In this document: positions 19,376 to 27,172 of the stretch, piece after piece
Position numbering within the stretch: position 1 is the first letter of the stretch
Layout of the letters: each line of letters begins with the position of its first letter
Assembly (NCBI GenBank): GCA_020633295.1
Contig: JACKDW010000006.1
Span: 434,001-498,000 of the forward strand
Source: Myxococcales bacterium
GTDB taxonomy: Bacteria; Myxococcota_A; Polyangia; Nannocystales; Nannocystaceae
Direction: 5' to 3'
DNA length: 64,000 nt
Translations under genes and position numbers: made by a program
Notes under the pieces: model-generated
The model's input: the letters and a program-made list of their open reading frames with translations, nothing else
What the model was told of the DNA's origin: nothing
Database searches by the model: none

Positions 19376-20467
19376 ATGCCCGCTCCCACCGCTGTCGACA
19401 AACCCGGCGCGCTGCTCATTAACCTCGGCACGCCCGAGGCGCCCGAGCCCGGCCCTGTCCGCCGATACCTGCGCGAGTTCCTCTCGGATCCGCGCGTCAT
19501 CGACATCAACCCGATCAGCCGCTGGCTGCTCCTCAACCTCGTCATCCTGCCGTTTCGGCCCGCGCGCTCGGCCGCCGCCTACCGCAAGGTGTGGACGCCC
19601 GAGGGCTCGCCGCTGCTCGTGCACGGGCGCGCGCTCACGGCCGAGGTTCAGCGCCGGCTGCCCGACTGGGAGGTCCGCCTCGCCATGCGCTACGGCCAGC
19701 CCTCGCTGCGCGACGGGCTCGCGGCGCTGCGCGAGGCCGGCTGCGATCGCGTGGTCGCGCTCCCGCTGTACCCGCAGTACGCCGCGAGCAGCACCGGCTC
19801 GACGATCGAGGCGCTCTACCGGATCGCCGGCGAGATGTGGAACACGCCCTTCATCACGCTCGTGCCGCCGTTTTATGAGCACCCGGGGTTCATCGAGGCG
19901 CTCGCCGAGCGCGGGCGCGCGGTGCTCGAGGAGCTGCGCCCCGACCACGTGCTGTTCAGCTTCCACGGGCTCCCGCTGCGCCACCTGACCAAGGGCGACC
20001 CCGCCGGGCACTGCAAGGCCGACGCGGGCTGCTGCGCGCGGATCTCTGCGGTCAATCAGAATTGCTACCGCGCGCAGTCCCACGCGACCGCGCGGGCGCT
20101 GGCCGCCGCGCTCGGCGTCGCTGAAGATGGCTATACGGTCAGCTTCCAGTCGCGGCTCGGGCGGACCGAGTGGATCAAGCCCTACACCGACGAGCTGCTG
20201 CCCGCGCTCGCGCGCCAGGGCGTCAAGCGGCTCGCGGTGTTCTGCCCGGCGTTCGTCGCCGACTGCCTCGAGACGCTCGAGGAGATCGGGATGGCCGCGA
20301 GCGAGTCGTTCCGCGCGGCCGGCGGGGAGCGCCTCGAGCTCGTGCCGGCCGTGAACGCGACGCCGCGCTGGGCCGACGCCGTCGCCGCGCTGCTGCGCGC
20401 GAGCGAGCCGCCCGCGAGCCGCCGGCAGCTGCCCATGGTCACCGGCGCGGCGGCGGGCGCGACCTGA
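19376..20467 (+). CDS. hemH: Ferrochelatase with internal four-Cys cluster segment
   Basis: 363 residues from the ATG at 19376; the frame is open upstream, but that part overlaps the divergent transferase gene. Motifs: LLINLGTPEAP at the start, LPLYPQYAASSTGST, VLFSFHGLPLRH (with the catalytic His), VSFQSRLGRTEWIKPYTDE and VFCPAFVADCLETLEEI. The enzyme inserts Fe2+ into protoporphyrin IX in the last step of heme synthesis. The segment HCKADAGCC...NQNC has four Cys, matching the internal [2Fe-2S] ligand arrangement that I recall from ferrochelatases of Myxococcus and Caulobacter. There is no C-terminal membrane extension. The gene ends just before twin hairpins. Confidence 0.95.
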   Translation: MPAPTAVDKPGALLINLGTPEAPEPGPVRRYLREFLSDPRVIDINPISRWLLLNLVILPFRPARSAAAYRKVWTPEGSPLLVHGRALTAEVQRRLPDWEVRLAMRYGQPSLRDGLAALREAGCDRVVALPLYPQYAASSTGSTIEALYRIAGEMWNTPFITLVPPFYEHPGFIEALAERGRAVLEELRPDHVLFSFHGLPLRHLTKGDPAGHCKADAGCCARISAVNQNCYRAQSHATARALAAALGVAEDGYTVSFQSRLGRTEWIKPYTDELLPALARQGVKRLAVFCPAFVADCLETLEEIGMAASESFRAAGGERLELVPAVNATPRWADAVAALLRASEPPASRRQLPMVTGAAAGAT

Positions 20468-20473
20468 AGCGGG

Positions 20474-20525
20474 CGTCGCGTGGGCGCGCGACGTTCAGGC
20501 GGGCGCGTCGCGTGGGCGCGCGACG
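20474..20525. terminator. Two identical 20-bp hairpins between convergent genes
   Basis: CGTCGCGTGGGCGCGCGACG occurs at 20474-20493 and again at 20506-20525. Each copy is a 7-bp inverted repeat with a 6-base loop. The pair fills the 59-base space between the stops of hemH and the EVE gene, so it probably ends transcription from both sides. There is no T-run. Confidence 0.55.
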
Positions 20526-20526
20526 A

Positions 20527-21066
20527 TCAGGCGCGCGCCTCGGCGCTCGCCCTCGCGGCGGTCCCGCGACGCGGTCCGCGACGCGCCCCGGCGAGCGCGA
20601 GCACGCGGTCAAAGTGCGCGCGCTCGACCGGCTGGACCGAGAGCCGCTGCCCCTTCTGCACCACCAGCATCTCCGCGAGCTCCGGCGCGGCCTTGAGGGT
20701 CTCGAGCGACACGGTCGCGGCGAAGCGCTCGACGAACTCGATGTCGACCATGAGCCAGCGCGGCTCCTCCGGGTCCGACTTGGCGTCGTAGTACTTGCTG
20801 CTCGAGTCGAAGGCGCTGCGATCGGGGTGCGCCTCCTTGCACACCCGGGCCAGGCCGACGACGCCGGGCGGCTTCGCGTTGGAGTGGTAGAACAGCACCC
20901 AGTCGCCGACGCGCATGTCATCGCGCATGTAGTTCCGGGCCTGGTAGTTGCGGATCCCGTCCCACTCCGCCGTCTTGTCGCGCGCGAGATCGTCGATCGA
21001 GTAGGCCTCCGGCTCGCTCTTCATGAGCCAACAGCGCGGCGCCCTGGACTTCCGTGTCGCAGCCAT
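20527..21066 (-). CDS. EVE-domain protein (THYN1-like)
   Basis: 179 residues from the ATG at 21066; an upstream start at 21132 would only add a basic stretch. The EVE pattern is complete: CWLMKSEPEAYSIDDL at the start, WDGIRNYQARNYMRDDMRVGDWVLFYHS, then GVVGLARVCKEAHPD and PRWLMVDIEFVERF. EVE domains are PUA-related and bind modified bases in DNA or RNA; bacterial members of this short form are usually encoded alone and their target is unknown. The last 25 residues are Arg/Ala-rich and look disordered. It is convergent with hemH across the twin hairpins. Confidence 0.9.
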   Translation of the reverse strand: MAATRKSRAPRCWLMKSEPEAYSIDDLARDKTAEWDGIRNYQARNYMRDDMRVGDWVLFYHSNAKPPGVVGLARVCKEAHPDRSAFDSSSKYYDAKSDPEEPRWLMVDIEFVERFAATVSLETLKAAPELAEMLVVQKGQRLSVQPVERAHFDRVLALAGARRGPRRGTAARASAEARA

Positions 21067-21189
21067 GCGTGTTGGTGCCGGTTTTTTCACACGCGCGCAA
21101 GGCGAGGCCCGGCGAGTCCTCGACAAGGCCACGACAAGACCACGACAAGACCCGACGAGAGCCCCGGCGAGCTGCTAGGGTAGTCGCGC

Positions 21190-22317
21190 TTGCAGGCCCG
21201 CGAGACCAGATCGGGGCGACCGCCCGGGACCCGCGCCGTCACGGCCGCCGTGGGCGCGCGCCTCGTGCGATCGAGCTGGGTGCAGCGGCTCGGGCGGATC
21301 AGCTTCCTCGGCACGCTCGACTTCCACCCCGGCAGCACCACCGCGAGCACGCGCCTCGAGCACTCCCTCGGCGTCGCGCGCCTCGGCGTCGACATGGCGG
21401 CCGCGCTCGAGCTCGATCACGAGACGACGCGCTCCTTCGTCGCCGCCTGCCTGCTCCACGACATCGGCCACTTCCCGCTCTCGCACGCGGCCGAGCCGGG
21501 CTTCGCCCGGGCCCTCGGCGTCGCGCACCACGGCGTCTCCGAGTGGATCATCCTCGGCAACGGCCCGATCCCCGCGTCGCTCTCGCTGCGGCCGCTGCTG
21601 GAGGCCGAGGGACTCGATCCCGAGCTGGTCTGGTCGCTGATCACCGGCGACGCGCGCCTGGGCCCGCTGCACCGGAGCCTCTCGCGCCTGCTGCTCGCGC
21701 CGATCAACCTCGACACTCTCGACGGCATCGTCCGGGCCGCGCGGGCCTTCGGCATCCGCGGCGTCCGCGTGCGCGCGCCGCTGTTCTCGCGCCGCGGCGA
21801 CGCGGTGGCGATCCGCTCCGACGCGCTGCCGCTGCTCGATCGCTTCTGGGCGCTCAAGGACCGCGTGTACTGCGACGTCATCAACCTGCCGTCGAACATC
21901 GTGTGCGAGGCGCGGCTCTCCGCTGCGGTCGCGCGCCGCTACGACCGCGCCATCTTCGGCGGCTTCGAGCGCTTCGACGACCGCGTGCTCGCGCCGGTGC
22001 TCGACGAGCACCTGCGCGAGAGCGGCCTGCTCGAGGGGCGCGACGGCCCGTTCCAATTCCGCCGCGAGGACGACGCGCGCGCGAACGCGGCGCTCCACCT
22101 CCGGCGCGCGCGCAAGCGCTACTACGTCGATCGCAGCGTGCTCCCGCGCGCCGACGGCCTCCCGCTGGAGCAGTGGTCACGGCGCTACCGTCACGAGCGC
22201 CAGGTCATGTACCTCGTGCCGCGCCGCGCGACGCGGCAGCTCGCGCTCCCCGGCCTCGCGCGCGCCGACGAGCCCCCGATCCCCGGGTTCTCTGCGGTCG
22301 ACGGCCCCGACATCTGA
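21190..22317 (+). CDS. HD-domain phosphohydrolase (COG1078 / dNTPase-like)
   Basis: 375 residues from a TTG at 21190; GTG codons at 21250 and 21265 are possible later starts. The HD metal motif is split as expected: STRLEHSLGVARLG (His), LLHDIGHFPLSHAAE (His-Asp plus His), HHGVSEWII and INLDTLDGIVRAA (final Asp). This is the order seen in the dGTPase/SAMHD1-like COG1078 group, which act on nucleotides or related phosphates. The usual N-terminal DPxHG segment is missing or eroded. The next gene, a nucleotidyltransferase, starts 12 bases after its stop, so the two are surely cotranscribed. Substrate unknown. Confidence 0.85.
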   Translation: MQARETRSGRPPGTRAVTAAVGARLVRSSWVQRLGRISFLGTLDFHPGSTTASTRLEHSLGVARLGVDMAAALELDHETTRSFVAACLLHDIGHFPLSHAAEPGFARALGVAHHGVSEWIILGNGPIPASLSLRPLLEAEGLDPELVWSLITGDARLGPLHRSLSRLLLAPINLDTLDGIVRAARAFGIRGVRVRAPLFSRRGDAVAIRSDALPLLDRFWALKDRVYCDVINLPSNIVCEARLSAAVARRYDRAIFGGFERFDDRVLAPVLDEHLRESGLLEGRDGPFQFRREDDARANAALHLRRARKRYYVDRSVLPRADGLPLEQWSRRYRHERQVMYLVPRRATRQLALPGLARADEPPIPGFSAVDGPDI

Positions 22318-22329
22318 CACGATCTACAT

Positions 22330-23361
22330 ATGGCCTTTGAGTCATCCTCGCCGCGCGCGACCCCGTACGACTACGACCGGCTGCTCCCGGAGCTCGGCCT
22401 CGCGTCGGACGAGCTGCCCGCGATCCGAGCCGCGTCCCGGCGCTCCTGGGCGACGATCCGGCGCGCGCGCGCGCAGCTCGAGGGGCTCGCGCTCACGGGG
22501 CTCGCCGTGTTCGCGGTCGGCTCCGTCGGCCGGTTCGAATCATCGGAGAGCAGCGATCTCGACCTCGCGGTCCTGCGCGTCGCGGACCCGCCGCGCGCCG
22601 ACGCGGCCGAGCGCGCGCGCGCGCGGATCACCGAGCGTCTGCGGGCGCTCGAGCTCGACGTGACCGAGAAGACCTTTCGCCGCGTCATCGACCTCGACGC
22701 GCTCGTCCGCGACATCGGCGGCAGCGCCGACAACAACGATCACCTCACCTACCGCGCGCTGCTGCTGACCGAGGGCGCGTGGTTGGCCGACCCCGAGACG
22801 AGCGCGCGCGCGCTCGCGCGGATGTTCGACGCCTACACCCGCGGCCGCATCGCGCCCGGGCGCTACTACACCTCCCTCAGCAACGACCTCCACCGCTACT
22901 ACCGGACGCTCTGCGTCGACTACCGGTTCAAGGTCGAGGAGGCCGGCAAGCGCTGGGCGATCCGCCTGCTCAAGCTCCGACACTCGCGCAAGCTGTGGCA
23001 CCTCGCCAACGTCGCGACCTACTGCGTCGCCGCGCGGGTCGACGACGACGACCGCGAGCCGCTGCTGCGGCGCGAGCTCGGGGCGCCGCCGCTGTGGCGC
23101 GTCACCTGGGCGATGCGTCAGCTCGGCGGCCTGCACCTGTGCGCGCCGCTGCTGCGCGCCTACGATCCCTTCCTCGCCGCGCTCGCGGATCCAGCGACGC
23201 GCGCCGAGCTCGACCAGCTCGCCCACGAAGATCGCCACCGCAGCGCCGCCTTCGACGCGCTGTACCGCAACGCCGAGGTGTTCACGCGGGCCACCCACGC
23301 GATCGTCGAGCACCTGTGGACGCGCTGCCACGACCACCTGCTGCGCTTCGCGATTCTCTAG
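22330..23361 (+). CDS. Pol-beta-type nucleotidyltransferase (GlnD/GlnE-like catalytic domain)
   Basis: 343 residues. After a helical N-terminus, residues about 60-85 read VFAVGSVGRFESSESSDLDLAVL, the GS...DxD metal-binding motif with the GRxE...SDxD flavour of GlnD-type nucleotidyltransferases. Residues 165-330 form a helical domain with many conserved aromatic and basic residues (YYTSLSNDLHRYYRTLCVDYRFK). It lacks the HD, ACT or PII-binding parts of GlnD. The HD phosphohydrolase just upstream would supply the opposing activity in trans, so the pair may add and remove a nucleotide or act on a shared nucleotide signal; that is inference. Confidence 0.8.
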   Translation: MAFESSSPRATPYDYDRLLPELGLASDELPAIRAASRRSWATIRRARAQLEGLALTGLAVFAVGSVGRFESSESSDLDLAVLRVADPPRADAAERARARITERLRALELDVTEKTFRRVIDLDALVRDIGGSADNNDHLTYRALLLTEGAWLADPETSARALARMFDAYTRGRIAPGRYYTSLSNDLHRYYRTLCVDYRFKVEEAGKRWAIRLLKLRHSRKLWHLANVATYCVAARVDDDDREPLLRRELGAPPLWRVTWAMRQLGGLHLCAPLLRAYDPFLAALADPATRAELDQLAHEDRHRSAAFDALYRNAEVFTRATHAIVEHLWTRCHDHLLRFAIL

Positions 23362-23380
23362 TCGTCGCGAGCGATGCGCG

Positions 23381-23396
23381 GCGCGGCGGACCGCGC
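23381..23396. terminator. Short hairpin between convergent genes
   Basis: GCGCGG and CCGCGC around the tetraloop CGGA form a perfect 6-bp stem in the 37-base gap between the nucleotidyltransferase and pseudokinase stops. It may act as a bidirectional terminator. Confidence 0.35.
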
Positions 23397-23398
23397 GG

Positions 23399-25354
23399 CT
23401 ACTTCTTGCGCGGGACCTCGAACTTCGTCACGACGCCCTCCTCGGGGTCGATCTCGACGTTCTCGCTGTTGTGGTTGGACTTCTTCGTCGTGGTCTTGCG
23501 CAGCTTGAACGACAGCGGCTTGGGCTTCGAGCCCTCCGCGATCTTCACGGTCTTCTTCTCGGTGCGGTAGCCCGAGCGCTTGACCACGACCGTGTGCTCC
23601 CCCGGCGCGAGCTCGACGGTCAGCGGCGTCTTGCCGCGCTTGTCGTCGTCGACGCTGACCTCGGCGCCGTCCGGGTTGCTCTCGATCTTGTAGGCGACCA
23701 GCGCGGGCTCCGGCGGCGTGTCGCCCGTCGGATCGCCCGTCGGATCGACCTCGTCGCCCGAGTCCGCGACCGTGTCGCCGGTCTCCTCGGGCGTCGCGCT
23801 GCTGTCTGCGGCGGCCGCCGCCGCCGCGAGGCTCGCCTTGATCGCCTCGGCGCGCGCGCTCGCGGTCGCGTTGTCTGCGTCGCGCGTGAGCACGTCGAGG
23901 TACAGCGCGAGGGCGTCCTCGAGCTCGCCCGCGGTCTCCTTCGCCTGGGCCTGCGCGAGCAGCTCGGCCACGGGATCCGGATCCGGATCGAGCGTCTCGC
24001 CGGCGGCGTCCGCCTCCCCGCTCTCGCCAGGCAGCGCCGAGCTCACGTTCGTCGCCGCGACCGGCGTCTTCGCGTCGGCCGGGATCGGCGTCTTCGCCGG
24101 CGGGCCGCGCTTCGTCACCATCGGCCCGTTCGTCGTCGGGCCCGCCGCGTTGTTGAGGAAGGGCAGCTGCCCCTGGCTGTACAGGTACGCGCCGACGCCC
24201 CCGAGCGCGAGCAGCAGGAGCACGACCACGAGGCCGCCGCCGGAGCCCTTCGACTCACTCGCCTCGGGGCTGTGGGCCTCGATGACGGGCGCGGGCGTCT
24301 CCTCGCTCACCGGGTCCGGCGGCGACGTCAGCTCTGGCGCGGGCTCGGACGCGGCGCGCACGGGCGCGCTCGGCGGGCGCGCGACGACGATCGGCGCGAC
24401 CGGGAGAGACTCGCGGGCCGCGATCGGCGTCGCGACCGCGACCACGCCGGCGGGCCGGGGCTTCGCGGGCTCAGCCTTCGGCAGGCGGAACATGGCCGCA
24501 GGGACAGAATCAATCAGGTACTCGACGATCTCGTTGGCGTCGATCGGCCGTTCGTTCGGGTTCTTCGACAGGCACGCGCGCACGAGCTCGACGACGCCGT
24601 CGGGCACGTCGTGGCCCGGCCGCAGCACCGACGCGAGCGGCGTCGGCTGATCGTTGATGATCTTGTAGAGCACCTGCGCGTCGGTGCCCTGGAACGGCTT
24701 GCGGCCCGCGAGCATCGTGTAGAACAGCACGCCGATCCCGTAGACATCGGTGCGCGGATCGAGCGGGCCCTGCTGCACCTGCTCCGGGGCCCAGAACCCT
24801 GCGGACGCCTCCGCGTTCGCCTGGTCCGCGACATCGCCGAAGATCTGCAGCAGCCCGAGATCGCAGATCTTGACGAAGTTCGCGCGGCCCTTGTGCTCGA
24901 TCAGCAGGATGTTCGACGGCTTGAGCGCGCGGTGCAGCAGCCCGCGCGCGTGCGCGGCCCCCATCGCCTTGAGGACCTGCGCGGCGATCGGCACGAACAC
25001 CTCGATCGAGAGCGGCGCGTTGCGACCGAGGAACTCGTCCAGCGTCGTGCCCTCGACGTACTCGACGACGACGTACGCGCCGAACTCGGTCGAGAAGCCG
25101 AAGTCGTGGACCGCGGTGATGTTGGGGTGCTCGAGCCCCTGCAGCGCCTTGGCCTCGCGCTCAAACCGCGCGCGCGACTCTGGCGTGCTAGCGACCGCCT
25201 CGGGCAGCAGCTTGACGGCCACGGTCCGGTGAAGCGTGCGGTGGCTCGCCAGGTACACGCGACCCTTCACGCCCGTGCCGAGCAACCGCTCGAGCGTGTA
25301 GTGCGAGCCAACGGTCCGCCCGAGCAGCGGATCGGCCTTGGCGGCGACCTTCAT
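23399..25354 (-). CDS. Membrane protein kinase-like (probable pseudokinase) with PEGA domain
   Basis: 651 residues; AAGGA stands six bases before the ATG. Residues 20-285 form a Hanks-type kinase domain: Gly-rich GTGVKGRVYLA, Lys48 in VAVKLL, DLG at 165-167, and APEQ. However, the catalytic loop reads HRALKPSN, so the catalytic Asp is Ala143; the codon is GCG, not a near-miss. A Pro/Ala linker, one membrane span (VVVLLLLALGGVGAYLY, near 375-395), another linker with a TPR-like helical stretch, and a C-terminal PEGA domain (NPDGAEVSVDDDKRGKTPL) follow. The kinase fold is cytoplasmic and PEGA is outside the inner membrane. It probably works as a signal scaffold or ATP sensor. Confidence 0.88.
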   Translation of the reverse strand: MKVAAKADPLLGRTVGSHYTLERLLGTGVKGRVYLASHRTLHRTVAVKLLPEAVASTPESRARFEREAKALQGLEHPNITAVHDFGFSTEFGAYVVVEYVEGTTLDEFLGRNAPLSIEVFVPIAAQVLKAMGAAHARGLLHRALKPSNILLIEHKGRANFVKICDLGLLQIFGDVADQANAEASAGFWAPEQVQQGPLDPRTDVYGIGVLFYTMLAGRKPFQGTDAQVLYKIINDQPTPLASVLRPGHDVPDGVVELVRACLSKNPNERPIDANEIVEYLIDSVPAAMFRLPKAEPAKPRPAGVVAVATPIAARESLPVAPIVVARPPSAPVRAASEPAPELTSPPDPVSEETPAPVIEAHSPEASESKGSGGGLVVVLLLLALGGVGAYLYSQGQLPFLNNAAGPTTNGPMVTKRGPPAKTPIPADAKTPVAATNVSSALPGESGEADAAGETLDPDPDPVAELLAQAQAKETAGELEDALALYLDVLTRDADNATASARAEAIKASLAAAAAAADSSATPEETGDTVADSGDEVDPTGDPTGDTPPEPALVAYKIESNPDGAEVSVDDDKRGKTPLTVELAPGEHTVVVKRSGYRTEKKTVKIAEGSKPKPLSFKLRKTTTKKSNHNSENVEIDPEEGVVTKFEVPRKK

Positions 25355-25853
25355 CGTGGTTCCTTATGTCGTGCGACCGCCGTGGTCGTCAGGGAGATAG
25401 GTGTGTGCATTCTCTGTAAAGCGGCCTACAGCCCGGGGTGGAGCGAGCGCGTCGTCTCAGAAAATAACACACGCACGAGCGACGCTAGCGCTCTCCGGGC
25501 GCGCAAAGCACGATATCGCCCCTACCGGCCCACAGGCGCACATCTTTGCGCGCGTTGACCCGCGGCGCCGGGCGGCCGGCGACCGCGACCGAAGACGCCC
25601 TCGCCTGCGCGCAGAGTCCGGGCGTGCTGCTCCGTGCTCGCGCGCGCCCGCCGTCACCGCACGCTGGACATCCGTACACAAACGGGTATTTGCCCGTTGC
25701 GTGCGCCCGGTCTACTCCGTAGCTTCGAACACAACGGCGTCGAGCGAGGTCGTGGTAGATTTGATCGACATGGCTCTTAAGACAACCACACCGAGGTACG
25801 CGATCGCTCGCGACGGCTCGCGGCGTGGTTGCGCTAGCCGAGATCGCGGCGCC
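25355..25853. other. Divergent intergenic region
   Basis: About 500 bases between the pseudokinase (leftward) and a lipoprotein gene (rightward). It holds a 6-bp inverted repeat AACGGG...CCCGTT at 25681-25698, a possible operator. Several short frames run through but none has a credible start or composition. No clear promoter is seen. Confidence 0.4.
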
Positions 25854-27161
25854 ATGTCGCGCGTCGCGCCTCTCGCCGCCTCGCTCGTCGCGCTCGCGCT
25901 CGGCGCGTGCGTCGAGCCCCACACGCCGGGGGACGAGACGGACGCTCCGGAGTCGACGTCGGGGCCGTCGACCGCGGGCGAGTCGACCGTCAACACCGTG
26001 ACCTCGGCCGCGCCGAGCACCACCGAGGGAGTCGATCCGACCGAGACGGAGGGCGGCTGCCTCGAGGGATCGCTCGGCTGCCAGTGCACCCCGTCGGGCA
26101 CGTGCGATGACGGCCTCTCCTGCATCGAGGCGGTCTGCATCCCCGCGTCGTGCGGAAACGGCGAGATCGAGCCCGAGTTCGGTGAGGAGTGCGATCCCGG
26201 CGTCGCCGACGACCCGATGTGCGAGCTCGACTGCACCCTCAAGCCCACGTGCGGGAACGGCCAGCTCGAGGTCGGCGAGCCGTGCGACGACGGCAACGAC
26301 AACAACAACGACGCGTGCCTCAACACCTGCGAGCCCAACACCTGCGGCGACGGCTACCTGTGGGCCGAGACCGAGGAGTGTGACGACGGCAACGACAACG
26401 ACGACGAGGGCGCGTGCCTCTCGACCTGCGAGTCCGCGCGCTGCGGCGACGCGTACCTCTGGCAGGGCGTCGAGGGCTGCGACGACGGCGATCAGGACAA
26501 CACCGACGCGTGCCTGAACAACTGCACGCCGGCGACCTGCGGCGACGGCTACGTGTGGCAGGGCGCGGAGGAGTGCGACGACGGCAACGCGATCGACGAC
26601 GACGGCTGCGGCAACGACTGCACCCTCGCCCCGACCGAATTCGACGACTGCGGCTTCCCGTCGGACGACGGCGTGTGGGTCGAGTTCAGCTGGACCACGC
26701 AGGACCAGCAGCCGGGCGATCCCGAGTTCAGCTTCTCGAGCACCCCGGGCTGGGGCGCGCCCCAGTGGTCACCGCAGGCCGTCGACCTGTTCGCCGGGAT
26801 CGTCGCCGGCAACGACCCGATCGGCTGGGTGCTGCGCGTCGACAACGCCGACACGCTGCGGCTGCGCTTCAAGACCACCGGGCTCAGCTTCGACTCCGCG
26901 ACCGTGTGCGTGAAGGGGCGCAGCAGCTCGGCGCAGTTCGGCGTCAACTTCGACCTCCGGAACTCGCAGAACGGCAACTGCGGCGGCAGCGGCAGCTTCA
27001 GCGCCGACTGGATCGAGCAGCACGACGGCATCGCGCTGCCGGACAATTGTGTCCTCCAAGACAGCAACCTGCAGACGCTCGACATCACCGTCAACGGCGG
27101 CGTTGATCAGCTCCTCGGGCTCCGCAGCGTGCGGCTCGCGCTCCACAACACGAACTTCTGA
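25854..27161 (+). CDS. Lipoprotein with myxobacterial Cys-rich repeats
   Basis: 435 residues from the ATG at 25854, which begins a lipoprotein signal (LAASLVALALGAC). A Thr/Ser/Glu linker is followed by about six Cys-rich repeats between residues 75 and 265 (for example CGNGQLEVGEPCDDGNDNNNDACLN is the pattern, here read in parts), typical of Myxococcus disulfide-repeat proteins. The last 170 residues are a beta-rich domain starting FDDCGFPSDDGVWVEFSW, which may be a jelly-roll-like binding module. An in-frame ATG at 25770 would put a basic, non-signal extension in front and is less likely. Surface-exposed; function unknown. It is convergent with the next gene, 11 bases away. Confidence 0.85.
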   Translation: MSRVAPLAASLVALALGACVEPHTPGDETDAPESTSGPSTAGESTVNTVTSAAPSTTEGVDPTETEGGCLEGSLGCQCTPSGTCDDGLSCIEAVCIPASCGNGEIEPEFGEECDPGVADDPMCELDCTLKPTCGNGQLEVGEPCDDGNDNNNDACLNTCEPNTCGDGYLWAETEECDDGNDNDDEGACLSTCESARCGDAYLWQGVEGCDDGDQDNTDACLNNCTPATCGDGYVWQGAEECDDGNAIDDDGCGNDCTLAPTEFDDCGFPSDDGVWVEFSWTTQDQQPGDPEFSFSSTPGWGAPQWSPQAVDLFAGIVAGNDPIGWVLRVDNADTLRLRFKTTGLSFDSATVCVKGRSSSAQFGVNFDLRNSQNGNCGGSGSFSADWIEQHDGIALPDNCVLQDSNLQTLDITVNGGVDQLLGLRSVRLALHNTNF

Positions 27162-27172
27162 CGCGCGCCAGC

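Noticed and set aside
23471..25558. 695-codon open frame antisense to the pseudokinase
   Set aside because: Arg/Leu/Asp-rich shadow; the kinase and PEGA motifs are on the minus strand.
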